Shown here: positions 18,347 through 27,367 of the stretch, one piece after another
How the letters are laid out: every line of letters begins with the position of its first letter
Numbering within the stretch: the stretch's first letter is position 1
The notes under the pieces: generated by a model
The model's database searches: none
The model's input: only the letters and a program-made list of their open reading frames with translations
Told to the model about the DNA's origin: nothing
DNA from: Actinomycetota bacterium
Lineage (GTDB): Bacteria; Actinomycetota; Acidimicrobiia; Acidimicrobiales; Palsa-688
Length of the DNA: 64,000 nucleotides
Assembly (NCBI GenBank): GCA_021323695.1
Contig: JAJPKN010000068.1
Coordinates: 156,725-220,724 of the forward strand
Direction of reading: 5' to 3'
Position numbers and translations under genes: made by a program

Positions 18347-19290
18347 GCACGGTGGCAGCTCCCGCGGGGCCGGCCCCGGCGGGGCCCAAGCGCAGGTTGC
18401 CGGCCGGGGGCGACGGGGTGCCTTTGCGGCTTTACGGGGCCAGCCGCCGTACCGTGAACCTGGTCACGATAGCCTGTGGGCTGTTCGCGGTGTTCACGCT
18501 GGTCCCCATCTGGTGGATCTTCGTCTCCTCCACCAAGACGGTGAACAATTTCAACTCCACGTTCGGGTTCTGGTTCTCCCGGCCCTTCGTGCTGTGGTCC
18601 AACCTGAAGGAGGTGTTCTCCAACCGCGAGTCGGGTTCGTTCCTCCAGTGGCTGGCCAACACCGCCATATACGCGAGCATCGGGGGCGTCGGGGGCACAG
18701 TGCTGTCGGCAATGGCCGGCTATGGCTTCGCCCGCTTCAACTTCCGGGGCAGGAACGTCCTTTTCCTGTTCATCATGGGCTCGCTGCTAATACCGATCGT
18801 GGCGTTCGCGGTGCCGCTGTACTTGGTCTATGCCAAGTTCCACATGAACAGCACCATGCCCGGCATCTTCATCCCCTTCATGATCAGCCCGGTCAGCGTG
18901 TACCTCATGCGGGTGTACGCCGGGGGCTCGGTGCCTCGGGAGCTGATCGACGCCGCCCGCATCGATGGGGCAGGGGAGGCCCGGATCTTCCTGCGCATCG
19001 CCACGCCCCTGATGGTGCCGGCCCTGGTCACGGTGTTCATGCTGAACGTGGTCAGTGCCTGGAACAACTACTTCCTGCCCTTCATCGTGAACAACAGCGC
19101 CAAGCTGTACACCCTCACCCAGGGCCTGCAGGTGTGGTTCTGGCACACCAACATCCCCGGGAGCACGGAGAACTTCACCGTGATCACGATCGCCGCCGGG
19201 ATGATCAGCATCCTCCCGCTGCTCACGATGTTCATAGTCCTGCAGCGGTACTGGCGTGGGGGGCTGCTGCTGGGCAGCCTGACCGGTTAG
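18343..19290 (+). CDS. CUT1 sugar ABC transporter permease, MalG/AraQ type
   Basis: 315 residues from the ATG at 18343, which overlaps the previous stop as ATGA. Six membrane helices; EAA motif ELIDAARIDGAGEARIFLRIATPL. It is the second half of the importer. No ATPase gene accompanies this transporter, so it probably shares an MsiK-type ATPase encoded elsewhere, as is usual for actinobacterial CUT1 systems. Confidence 0.92.
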   Translation: MSTVAAPAGPAPAGPKRRLPAGGDGVPLRLYGASRRTVNLVTIACGLFAVFTLVPIWWIFVSSTKTVNNFNSTFGFWFSRPFVLWSNLKEVFSNRESGSFLQWLANTAIYASIGGVGGTVLSAMAGYGFARFNFRGRNVLFLFIMGSLLIPIVAFAVPLYLVYAKFHMNSTMPGIFIPFMISPVSVYLMRVYAGGSVPRELIDAARIDGAGEARIFLRIATPLMVPALVTVFMLNVVSAWNNYFLPFIVNNSAKLYTLTQGLQVWFWHTNIPGSTENFTVITIAAGMISILPLLTMFIVLQRYWRGGLLLGSLTG

Positions 19291-19393
19291 TGTTGCGCTC
19301 GGTGGTTGGCGGTCAAGCCGTTCGCGGGGGCCAGCGCGCCCGAAGGTGGGCAGGGTGCCAGCCCGGGCGTTGTCAGTGGGAGGTCGTCTGGAG

Positions 19394-21331
19394 ATGACAA
19401 GCGTGAGGACAGGGGGCGCGGCGGTTGGCGGGCCGGTCGAGCCGGGTGCCGCGGCGGCCGTGGCCCTGCGGCCGCTCGGGGGAGAGGAGGTCGAGCTCAG
19501 CGGAGGGTTTTGGGGCCAGCGCCAGCTGCTCAACCGGGAAGTGACCATCCCTCACGGCATAGCCATGCTGGAAGAGCGGGGCAACATCGAGAACCTGCGT
19601 GCCGCGGCCGGCCAGGCCAAGGGGGAGTACCACGAGCCGAAGTTCATGGACTCAGACGTGTACAAGGTACTGGAGGCGGTGGCCTGGGAGCGCCGGCGGG
19701 GCCGGGAGCCCGACCAGGAGCGGTTCTTTTCCACCACTGCTGGGTTGCTGGCCGCCGCCCAGATGCCCGATGGGTACCTGAACTCCTACTTCCAGGTAGC
19801 CGAGCCGGAGGGGCGCTTCCGCGACCCGGCTATGGGCCATGAGCTGTACTGCGCCGGGCACCTCATGCAGGCCGCGGTGGCCGAGGCGCGCAGCGTGCCC
19901 AAGGTTGGTGGCCCGCTCGAGCGGGGCCTGCTGGGCCCGGTGGCAGGCCGCCTGGCGCGCTGCGTGGCGACGGCGATGAGGGACAGGCCAGGCTTCGTCC
20001 CCGGGCACCCTGAGGTGGAGATGGCGCTGGTGGAGATGTACCGGCTGAGCGGCACCCGGAGGTGGCTGGGCCTGGCCAAGCAGCTGGTGGGCCGGCGGGG
20101 CCGGGGCCGCCTGGAATGGGGGTCGTTCGGGCCCGACTACTTCCAAGACGACATCGAGCTGGAGAAGGCCCAGGAGGTGAGGGGCCATGCGGTGCGGGCC
20201 CTGTACCTGCTGTGCGGGGCTACCGACCTGTACATGGAGACGGGCCGCAAGGAGCTCCTGGCCTCCTGCCTGGCCCAATGGGACGACATGGTGGCAGCCA
20301 AGACCTACCTGACCGGAGGGGTCGGGGCGCGCCACGAGGGGGAAGCCTTCGGGGCCGCCTTCGAGCTGCCCGCCGAGGGCGCCTACTGCGAGACCTGTGC
20401 GGCTGTGGCGAGCATCATGTGGAACTGGCGGATGCTGCTGGCCACGGGCGAGGCCCGCTTTGCCGAGCTACTGGAGCGCACGCTGTACAACGGGTTCCTG
20501 GCCGGTTGGGGCCTTGACGGCCGCTCGTTCTTCTATGTGAACCCGCTGCGGAGCCGAGGTGGGGCCGGCCGCCAGCCCTGGTACCGGTGCGCCTGCTGCC
20601 CGCCGAACGTGATGCGCCTGGTTGCCAGCCTGCAGCACTACGTCGCCACTCGCACGGCTGAGGGGCTCCAGCTGCACCAGCTCATGGCTTGCTCGTTCCG
20701 CCTGGCGCTGGCCGGGGGCAGCCTGGCTGGCCGGGTGGAGACCGCTTACCCCTACGAGGGCGAGCTGCGGGTGGTACTGGACGACGCCCCGCCCGCCCCC
20801 ACGGACCTGGCCCTCAGGGTGCCGTCCTGGGCGAAGGACGTCCAAGCCCGGGCCAACGGGCGCCCGGTGCCGGCCGAGCCCGCCGCCGACGGCTACCTGC
20901 ACGTGCGCCGGCAATGGCAGCCGGGTGATGAACTGGCCTTGAGCTTCGGCCTGAGCGTCCGAGTGACCCGGGCCGACCCCCGCATAGAGGACGCCACCGG
21001 TTGCGTGGCCTTCGAGAGGGGGCCGCTGGTCTACTGCTTCGAGCAGCCCGGCCCGGCCGCCCCGTCCCTGGAGGGGGTGGCGGTACCCACCCAGCCGGGG
21101 GACGTGGCCGAGCGGCACGGCCAGGTCGGGCCCGAGCCCACCGTGGAGCTGGTGTGCCGCGCCCGCCGGTGGGGCACGGGGCCCAGCGGGCAGCGCTGGC
21201 CGTACTACGAGACCCAGCCGTGGCTTGGCACCGGTCCCGACGGCTTCGAAGTGGTAGCCATCCCCTACTACACGTGGGCGAACCGGGGCCCGTCACAGAT
21301 GCGTGCCTGGGTACCGGAGGTGGCCGGTTGA
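19394..21331 (+). CDS. GH127 beta-L-arabinofuranosidase
   Basis: About 645 residues from the ATG at 19394, which follows GGGAGG; an earlier start at 19346 adds a poor leader. The (alpha/alpha)6 barrel shows the zinc-binding and catalytic set of HypBA1: Glu and Cys in AYCETCA and the Cys pair in RCACCPPNVMRL, one of which is the cysteine nucleophile. Family cues LSGGFWGQRQ and MPDGYLNSYF are present. It hydrolyses beta-L-arabinofuranosyl linkages such as those on hydroxyproline-rich plant glycoproteins. No signal peptide is evident. Confidence 0.92.
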   Translation: MTSVRTGGAAVGGPVEPGAAAAVALRPLGGEEVELSGGFWGQRQLLNREVTIPHGIAMLEERGNIENLRAAAGQAKGEYHEPKFMDSDVYKVLEAVAWERRRGREPDQERFFSTTAGLLAAAQMPDGYLNSYFQVAEPEGRFRDPAMGHELYCAGHLMQAAVAEARSVPKVGGPLERGLLGPVAGRLARCVATAMRDRPGFVPGHPEVEMALVEMYRLSGTRRWLGLAKQLVGRRGRGRLEWGSFGPDYFQDDIELEKAQEVRGHAVRALYLLCGATDLYMETGRKELLASCLAQWDDMVAAKTYLTGGVGARHEGEAFGAAFELPAEGAYCETCAAVASIMWNWRMLLATGEARFAELLERTLYNGFLAGWGLDGRSFFYVNPLRSRGGAGRQPWYRCACCPPNVMRLVASLQHYVATRTAEGLQLHQLMACSFRLALAGGSLAGRVETAYPYEGELRVVLDDAPPAPTDLALRVPSWAKDVQARANGRPVPAEPAADGYLHVRRQWQPGDELALSFGLSVRVTRADPRIEDATGCVAFERGPLVYCFEQPGPAAPSLEGVAVPTQPGDVAERHGQVGPEPTVELVCRARRWGTGPSGQRWPYYETQPWLGTGPDGFEVVAIPYYTWANRGPSQMRAWVPEVAG

Positions 21332-21613
21332 GCCGGCTGCTGCCTCTTGGCGCAGCCCGCCTGAGCGGGTGCCTGGGCCGGTCAGGCAAGGGCGGCCCCC
21401 CGGCTGCTTACGGGCCCCCGGGGCCCGCGGGGAAGGCCTGCTTGACCAGGGAGGAGCTACTGGTTACTGTAGAGGCAAAGGTTTTCCTTGGCTGTGCCAG
21501 CAGGGCCAACCCGTACAACGCGCCTGGCTGCGGGGCTGAGCGCGCCGCCCAGGCGTCCGACCAGCAAGCAACCATGCTCCATGCGAGCAGGACAACAGGA
21601 GGGGATGAACGTC

Positions 21614-22963
21614 ATGACAGTGACCCACCCAGCGAGGCGCAGGTGGCCGAAGGTGGTCATCGCCGCCGTCACGGCCTATATCACTGCAGTACCAGCCCTG
21701 GCGGTCAGCGCCGGCGCGGGCACCGCCAGCGCGGCGACGTCCGGCTTCGGCGTGAACGCCACGGGGACGGTCCAGTTCTGGAACCGGGCCGCCACCTGCC
21801 AGGCCAATTTGTGCAAGGTGCTGGTGGACGAGTTCAACGCCACCCACAAGGGCTTGAAGGTAGTGCTGTCCTTGACGACGCCCAACGAGGCGGTCGCCAA
21901 GCTGTCCACTGCCATCCGGGCAGGTGCGGTGCCCGACGTGGTCGGGCTGAACGACATCAACGTGCCGGTCTTCTCCCGGGAGGGCGCGCTGATGGACCTG
22001 ACCCCCTATGTGAACGCCTTGCCCTACAAGAGGTACCTGAGCCCGGGGCACCTGGCCTTGGCCGAGTACAACGGCCGCTACTACGGGGTACCGTACCTGG
22101 CCGACCTCTCGGTGCTGTGGTATAACAAGAAGCTCTTCGCCCAAGCCGGGCTCAACCCCAACCAGCCACCCACCAGTTTCGCGTCCATCCTGGCCGACGC
22201 CAAGAAGATCCAAGCACTGGGGCACGGGGTCTATGGCTTTTCCTTCGCCGGGGACTGCCAGGGCTGCCTGGGGTTCGTGATGCAGCCGGACCTGTGGGCC
22301 GTGGGGGACAACCTGATAGAGGGGCCCATCGGGCACCAGAAGGTCAACATCGTGGGCAATGGCCCGTTGCGCCAGCTCCTCCAGCTGTACCGGGACATCT
22401 GGGCGGACAAGCTCGCCCCGGCCAATGACCAGACCGACAACGGCTCGACGTGGGGGGCAGACTTCGAGGCCGGCAAGATCGGGATCCTGCCGGGGGCCTA
22501 CGGCTTCCTCCCTGGGATCCAAAAGGCAGGCATGCTCGCCGACACGGGCATTGCGCCCCTTCCTGGCCCCAACGGGGGGTACTCGACCTTCGACGGTGGG
22601 GACGACTTCATCATCCCCAAGGGGGCCAAGAACCCCTCAGGCGCGTGGGAGTTCATCACCTGGGTACTGCAAAAGGCGCAGCAGCTCATCTACCCCAGCC
22701 ACGGGTACACGCCGGTGCGTACCGACATCCTGACCCCTTCGTACTACAAGGCCAACCCTTACAACGCGGTGGCTCTGAAAGCTCTGGCCAGGGGCTCGGC
22801 GCCGGTCACCACCATCTACAACGCGGCCTTCAACGCCCCGGGCTCCCCGTGGTACCAAATGTTCAGCCAGGCCGTCTACAAGGGGGACATAACGGGAGCC
22901 CTGCAGACCGGCCAGAGCGGGTTCGAAGCTGTCGCTCGCCAAGCCGGCGACCTGGCCAGCTGA
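21614..22963 (+). CDS. CUT1 sugar ABC transporter, substrate-binding protein (second set)
   Basis: About 449 residues from the ATG at 21614, 11 bases after AGGAGG; an ATG at 21605 is an alternative. The signal peptide is hydrophobic (VVIAAVTAYITAVPALAV) and ends near AASA or SAAT, without a lipobox. The mature fold is the family 1 sugar-binding type (VQFWNRAATCQANLCKVLVDEFN; GAVPDVVGLNDI). It is only distantly like the first binding protein of the island, so it may take a different sugar. Two permease genes follow directly. Confidence 0.9.
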   Translation: MTVTHPARRRWPKVVIAAVTAYITAVPALAVSAGAGTASAATSGFGVNATGTVQFWNRAATCQANLCKVLVDEFNATHKGLKVVLSLTTPNEAVAKLSTAIRAGAVPDVVGLNDINVPVFSREGALMDLTPYVNALPYKRYLSPGHLALAEYNGRYYGVPYLADLSVLWYNKKLFAQAGLNPNQPPTSFASILADAKKIQALGHGVYGFSFAGDCQGCLGFVMQPDLWAVGDNLIEGPIGHQKVNIVGNGPLRQLLQLYRDIWADKLAPANDQTDNGSTWGADFEAGKIGILPGAYGFLPGIQKAGMLADTGIAPLPGPNGGYSTFDGGDDFIIPKGAKNPSGAWEFITWVLQKAQQLIYPSHGYTPVRTDILTPSYYKANPYNAVALKALARGSAPVTTIYNAAFNAPGSPWYQMFSQAVYKGDITGALQTGQSGFEAVARQAGDLAS

Positions 22964-22995
22964 GGGCCCGGCCAGCAAGCCAGCGCTGAACTGGG

Positions 22996-23934
22996 GTGCT
23001 CCGCCTGGGTGGCAGCGTGGCACAGGAGGTGAAAGAGCGCGCCCAGTTGGTGCCATCTAGGCGCAGCCCCCAGCAGCGCGCCGCCGCCAGGACCGGGGCA
23101 TGGCTGACTGCCCCGGCCCTGGTGCTGGTGGCGACCTTCGTCCTGTTCCCCCTCGGCTTTGCCATCTACATATCGTTGACGGACTGGCCCCTGGTGGGGC
23201 CGTACCATTTCGTCGGGTTCACCAACTACGCCAACGCGTTCCACGACCCGCAGTTCGTCCACGCCATCTTGTTCACCCTGACTTACACGGGCATAGTCAC
23301 CGGCCCTATCTTCGTGGTGGGCTACGGCCTGGCTGTGCTGGTGAGGTCGAACCGTCCCGGGGCGAAGTTCTTCCGCACGGTGTTCTTCCTGCCTTTTGTG
23401 GTCGGCCTGACCACGGTGTCGTACATGTTCAGCCTCGAGCTGCAGCCGAGCTCGGGCGGGGTGGACTTCGTGCTGTCCAAGCTGGGGCTGGTCTCCGCGT
23501 CGCAGGCCTGGACGGTCAACTACGGCCCAGCCTTGCTGGCGATATCGGTCATCGTGGTCTGGTTCGCGTCCGGTCTCACGATGCTGGTCCTGATGGGTGG
23601 CATGCAGGCGGTCCCCGACGAGCTCTACGAGGCCGCCGACGCGGACGGGGCCAGTTGGTGGGACAAGGAGAGGCTGATCACGCTGCCGCTCATTCGCCGG
23701 CCCATCGCCCTCAGCCTGATCATTTCTGTGATCGGGTCCTTCCTGGCCTTCAACCAGTTCTTCATCTTGGTGCAGAACAACTCCAGCCTGGAGACCGTCG
23801 TGGAGTGGGTGTACCAGACTGCTTTCAACCAGTACCACCTGGCCTATGGGACGACCATGGCGGTGCTGCTCATGGTCGTTATCGCTGTCGTCAGCGCGGC
23901 CCAGTTCGTGCTGCTGCGGGAAAGGTCCAGGTGA
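22996..23934 (+). CDS. CUT1 sugar ABC transporter permease (second set, MalF type)
   Basis: 312 residues; six membrane helices after a basic N-terminus. EAA loop ELYEAADADGASWWDKERLITLPLI. The GTG at 22996 gives the full frame; a second GTG at 23017 follows the same path with a shorter head. Its stop overlaps the next start by one base. Confidence 0.9.
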   Translation: MLRLGGSVAQEVKERAQLVPSRRSPQQRAAARTGAWLTAPALVLVATFVLFPLGFAIYISLTDWPLVGPYHFVGFTNYANAFHDPQFVHAILFTLTYTGIVTGPIFVVGYGLAVLVRSNRPGAKFFRTVFFLPFVVGLTTVSYMFSLELQPSSGGVDFVLSKLGLVSASQAWTVNYGPALLAISVIVVWFASGLTMLVLMGGMQAVPDELYEAADADGASWWDKERLITLPLIRRPIALSLIISVIGSFLAFNQFFILVQNNSSLETVVEWVYQTAFNQYHLAYGTTMAVLLMVVIAVVSAAQFVLLRERSR

Positions 23935-24785
23935 TGGGGCGGCAGGCCCCGCCCAGGGGGCGAGGTTCCTACCTCTACCTTGCCGCCGGCAGTGGCCTCG
24001 CCTTTGCCTTTGCCCTCCCGCTGCTGTGGGCAGTGGTCCGCTCGTTGGAGCCATCCGTCCTGGCCACTGCCGCGCCCCAGGCAGCTGACTTCACCCACAT
24101 GACGGTGTCCAACTACACCGGGCTGCTCGGCCCGGCAGAGGACATCGGCCTGAACCTGGCCAACAGCGTGATAACCGCCCTGGGCACCGCAGCCCTCACG
24201 GTCGTGGCCTCGACCCTGGCGGGCTACGGCCTGTCGCGCTTTCGTTTCCGTGGGTCCGGGTTGGCCTTCGGGGCCATCCTGGTCGCGCTCATGATCCCCT
24301 TCCAGGCGGTGCTGACGCCACTGTTCTTGGAGCTGCACTTCTTCCATCTGTTGAACAGCCTGCTCGGGCTGGTGCTGGTCTACAGCACCTTCAACCTGCC
24401 CTTCGGGGTGTTCGTGATGCGCAACACGTTCGCCGAGGTCCCCGACGAGCTGGCGGACTCGGCCCACGTAGACGGTGCCGGTCCCATGGCCACCTTGGTG
24501 CGGGTCCTGCGCCCGTTGGTGGTACCGGGCATGGCCACCACTGCCATCTACGCCTTTTTGTACTCCTGGAACGAGTTCTTGCAGGCGCTGACCTTCCTCA
24601 CCAGCGACAACCTCTTCACGCTGCCGGTCAAGCTGTTCAATGTCGAGATCGCCACCTACGGCGCCGTCAACTTCGGCTACCTCTCCGCCGGGGTGGTGAT
24701 CGCGATGGTCCCCTGCGTGGCCTTGTACGTCGCCTTGCAGCGCTACTACGTGCGGGGGCTCATCTCGGGCGCCCTGAAGGGCTGA
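23934..24785 (+). CDS. CUT1 sugar ABC transporter permease (second set, MalG type)
   Basis: 283 residues from the ATG at 23934, whose first base is the last base of the preceding TGA. Six helices; EAA loop ELADSAHVDGAGPMATLVRVLRPL. As with the first set there is no ATPase gene nearby. Its last 40 bases overlap the convergent LacI gene. Confidence 0.92.
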   Translation: MGRQAPPRGRGSYLYLAAGSGLAFAFALPLLWAVVRSLEPSVLATAAPQAADFTHMTVSNYTGLLGPAEDIGLNLANSVITALGTAALTVVASTLAGYGLSRFRFRGSGLAFGAILVALMIPFQAVLTPLFLELHFFHLLNSLLGLVLVYSTFNLPFGVFVMRNTFAEVPDELADSAHVDGAGPMATLVRVLRPLVVPGMATTAIYAFLYSWNEFLQALTFLTSDNLFTLPVKLFNVEIATYGAVNFGYLSAGVVIAMVPCVALYVALQRYYVRGLISGALKG

Positions 24786-25867
24786 CGCCCTGGGCCCCTG
24801 GCGTCTGCCACCAGCGCTCGGCGGCCCGGGGAGGGCACCGCGGCCAGCACCCGCGGGGCGGCACTCGACTGGCGCACGACCAGGCGGCAGGACACGGTCC
24901 GGACCCCACCGGCCGAGCCTCCCTCGATGGCGGCCAGCAGTTCGCGGGCGGCGACCCGGCCGAGCTCGGTCAGGTTGGGGTCGATGGTCGTGAGCGGAGG
25001 CCGGCACGCTTCGGCCATGACGTCCCAGTTGTCGAAGCCCACCAGGGCGATGTCGTCTGGCACCCTGCGACCGCTCTCCCTCAGGTAGTCGGCCACGCCC
25101 CGTGCTATCTGGTCGCTCCCACAGAAAATGGCGTCGGTGGCAGGCTCGAGGTCGAGCAGGCGGGCGGCTGCCTCGCGCCCCCACGCCTCGCTCCACTGCC
25201 CGAACAGGGGCCGGTCGCCGGCCAGGGTGAGCCCGGCACGGCCCAGGGCGCTGACCGCCCCGTCGGCCCGGCGGCGGGCACAGGCGAAGCGCTCCGGGCC
25301 GGTGATGTGGCCGATACGGAGACGGCCCTGGCTGACCAGGTGCTCGGCTGCCAGGTAGCCGCCCCCCTCGTCGTCGGGGAGCACCGAAAGGTCGGCGCGG
25401 TTCTCTGACTGGGTCATGGCGTAGACGACGGGGACCGGGAGGTCGGTGCCCACCGGCGGCCGGACGTCAACCCTGCGCCCGGCCACGATGATGCCGTCGA
25501 CCCGCCGGGACAGCAGGGTGCGCAGGTAGCGGCGCTCTCGCTCGGGGTCGCCCCGGACGTCGCAGAGGAACACCGACACCCGTCCTTCTCCCAGCGCGTC
25601 CTCGGCCCCGAGCATCACCGGGATCGAGAAACGCCCAAAGCTGTCGGTGGTCAGCAACCCGACGGTGAAGCTCCGCCCGGCGAGGAGGCTACGGGCCAGC
25701 GCGTTGGGCTCGAAGCCGAGCGTCTCGGCGGCCCGCAGGACCCGCGCCCGGGTCTCGGGCCGCAGGTTGCCCCGTCCGTTGAGCGCCTTGGAAGCGGTGC
25801 CGATGGAAACCCCGGCGCGCTCAGCTACGTCGACTATCGTCCATCGCTTCCTGCCGTCTGGTTTCAG
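24746..25867 (-). CDS. LacI-family regulator with an apparent CTG start
   Basis: About 373 residues. The helix-turn-helix and hinge (WTIVDVAERAGVSIGTASKALNG... FEPNALARSLLAGRS) are fully in frame, but no ATG, GTG or TTG precedes them after the in-frame TGA. The only plausible initiator is the CTG at 25865-25867, five bases after GGAGGGG. A TTG 210 bases downstream would delete the DNA-binding domain. The C-terminal part is a normal sugar-binding sensor domain (GFDNWDVMAEACRPPLTTID). It probably represses the second CUT1 importer or the island at large. Confidence 0.85.
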   Translation of the reverse strand: MKPDGRKRWTIVDVAERAGVSIGTASKALNGRGNLRPETRARVLRAAETLGFEPNALARSLLAGRSFTVGLLTTDSFGRFSIPVMLGAEDALGEGRVSVFLCDVRGDPERERRYLRTLLSRRVDGIIVAGRRVDVRPPVGTDLPVPVVYAMTQSENRADLSVLPDDEGGGYLAAEHLVSQGRLRIGHITGPERFACARRRADGAVSALGRAGLTLAGDRPLFGQWSEAWGREAAARLLDLEPATDAIFCGSDQIARGVADYLRESGRRVPDDIALVGFDNWDVMAEACRPPLTTIDPNLTELGRVAARELLAAIEGGSAGGVRTVSCRLVVRQSSAAPRVLAAVPSPGRRALVADARGPGRQPFRAPEMSPRT

Positions 25868-25977
25868 GGCGTCCCCTCCAGCTCAGGCGCTACCGGCCCT
25901 TTGGGTAAAGTCTCTCACGTCTCGGCGCTTGTTGCCAGCAAGTGGCCCACGAGGCCCATCTGCACCACCAGCCGCGC

Positions 25978-26019
25978 GGGACGGCGCCTGCCAGGGGCGG
26001 GACGGCGCCTGCCAGGGGC
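25978..26019. repeat. Two tandem copies of a 21-bp unit
   Basis: Units at 25978-25998 and 25999-26019 are identical, each holding GGCGCCTGCCAGG. They lie just upstream of the tatB-like GTG. A simple tandem duplication; no function is evident. Confidence 0.8.
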
Positions 26020-26046
26020 CCACGGCCGGCGGTAAGCTCAGGCCTG

Positions 26047-26358
26047 GTGAACCTGGACCCAGAAAAGCTCCTGGTGCTTTTGGTCATCGCCCTGTTGGTG
26101 CTCGGCCCCCAGCGCCTGCCCCAGGTGGCCCGGTCCTTGGGCCGGGGGCTGGCCGAGTTCCGCAAGTACACCTCAGGCCTGCAGACGGAGCTGCGAGAGG
26201 TACTAGCCGAGCCGAGAGCCATCATCGACACGGCTGTCCACGAGGCTGCCGAGGCCGCCCCTGCCAGCCCTCTGGCGCCCGACCCGGCACCGGTGGCCAG
26301 CGCCGAGCCGGGCCCTGGGCCAGCTCCGCCAGCCCCTGATGACCCGACGCTCAACTAG
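26047..26358 (+). CDS. tatB: TatA/TatB-family Sec-independent translocase component, TatB-like
   Basis: 103 residues from the GTG at 26047. A short hydrophobic helix (LLVLLVIALLVLGPQRLP) ends in the Gly-Pro hinge, followed by an amphipathic helix (VARSLGRGLAEFRKYTSGL) and a Pro/Ala-rich tail. The acidic residue before the helix and the GPQRLP hinge fit TatB better than TatA, but the two are hard to separate by eye. It is directly upstream of tatC. With TatC it recognises twin-arginine precursors at the membrane. Confidence 0.85.
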   Translation: MNLDPEKLLVLLVIALLVLGPQRLPQVARSLGRGLAEFRKYTSGLQTELREVLAEPRAIIDTAVHEAAEAAPASPLAPDPAPVASAEPGPGPAPPAPDDPTLN

Positions 26359-26377
26359 AGGGGACTAGGGCCCGCTG

Positions 26378-27265
26378 ATGGCACCAGGCGATGGTGAGCT
26401 GGGGGGAGAGCAGGACCAGCTGGCGGCGGGCCAGGCAGCCGGGCCAGCCACCCTGGCGGGCAACGGCGCGGCCCGGGCCGCCGGGCACCGGGCCCTCAAG
26501 CTGAACGGCCGGGCGTCCCGGGAGCCCGAGCTCGACGGCGAGGGCGGCCGGATGACCATCTTCGAGCACCTGGCCGAGCTTCGCCGGAGGGTGCTGGTGT
26601 GCGCTGTGGCTGTGGTGGTCACTTCCATCGCCGGGTACTTCCTCTACAACCCTGTGCTCCACTTCATGACCGGTCCCTACCGGTCGTTCGTTGCCCACCA
26701 CAAAGGCATGGTCACGGGCAACCTGGTGATCCTGAGCCCGACCGAGGGCTTCACCACCCGGCTCAAGGTCTCCATGTACATCGGCTTGGCGTTGGCTGCC
26801 CCCGTGTGGCTCTGGGAGCTGTGGCGCTTCATCACGCCGGGCCTGAAACGCAGCGAGAGGCGTTACGCTGTGCCCTTCGTGCTGTCGGCACTGGCCCTGT
26901 TCTCGATGGGGGTGACCGTGGCCGTGCTCGTGTGGCCGAAGGCACTGGACTGGCTGATCAGCGCCAGCGGGAGCAACATCACGCCCGTGTTCAGCCCTGC
27001 CGGCTACGTGCACATCTACGTGCTGATCTGCCTGGTGTTCGGCATCGTCTTTTTGTACCCGATCGTGGTCGTGTTCTTGATGCTGGCCCGGGTCGTGCCC
27101 TCGGCCAAGTGGCGCAAGTGGCGCCGGCCAGCCATCGTGGTGCTCTTCAGCGTCGCCGCCGTGGTCACCCCCTCCAACGACCCCTTCACCTTCCTCGGGA
27201 TGGCGGTGCCGATGGTGGTGTTCTACGAGCTGTCGATAATCGTTGGCCGGCTGCTGGGCCGCTAG
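26378..27265 (+). CDS. tatC: Sec-independent protein translocase TatC
   Basis: 295 residues. A hydrophilic N-terminus of about 58 residues precedes the family core: MTIFEHLAELRRR, six membrane helices, the loop SPTEGFTTRLKVSMYIG and FITPGLKRSERRY. It is the twin-arginine signal receptor. A start nearer residue 59 (MTIFEHL) is possible and would give a 237-residue protein. It pairs with the upstream tatB-like gene and the distant tatA at 35618. Confidence 0.95.
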   Translation: MAPGDGELGGEQDQLAAGQAAGPATLAGNGAARAAGHRALKLNGRASREPELDGEGGRMTIFEHLAELRRRVLVCAVAVVVTSIAGYFLYNPVLHFMTGPYRSFVAHHKGMVTGNLVILSPTEGFTTRLKVSMYIGLALAAPVWLWELWRFITPGLKRSERRYAVPFVLSALALFSMGVTVAVLVWPKALDWLISASGSNITPVFSPAGYVHIYVLICLVFGIVFLYPIVVVFLMLARVVPSAKWRKWRRPAIVVLFSVAAVVTPSNDPFTFLGMAVPMVVFYELSIIVGRLLGR

Positions 27266-27367
27266 TGAGCGCTACTGCTACTGGGCCGCTGGTTCGCTGC
27301 TGCTGGGCCCGCTAGTGGGCGCCCACTGAGCCGCCATGGGTGGCTGGTGGGCCACAAGCGCTGGCGG
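27256..27367. repeat. GCTAGTG repeats and a 14-bp palindrome between convergent genes
   Basis: Between tatC and a convergent LacI gene the motif GCTAGTG occurs three times (near 27260, 27311 and 27367), and AGTGGGCGCCCACT at 27314-27327 is a perfect palindrome. It may be a compact terminator or decayed repeat. There is no T-tract. Confidence 0.4.

Noticed and set aside
26047..26358. Tat gene starting at 25942 and including the 21-bp repeats
   Set aside because: The repeats would encode PRGTAPAR-type low-complexity residues ahead of the membrane helix, unlike TatA/TatB proteins.
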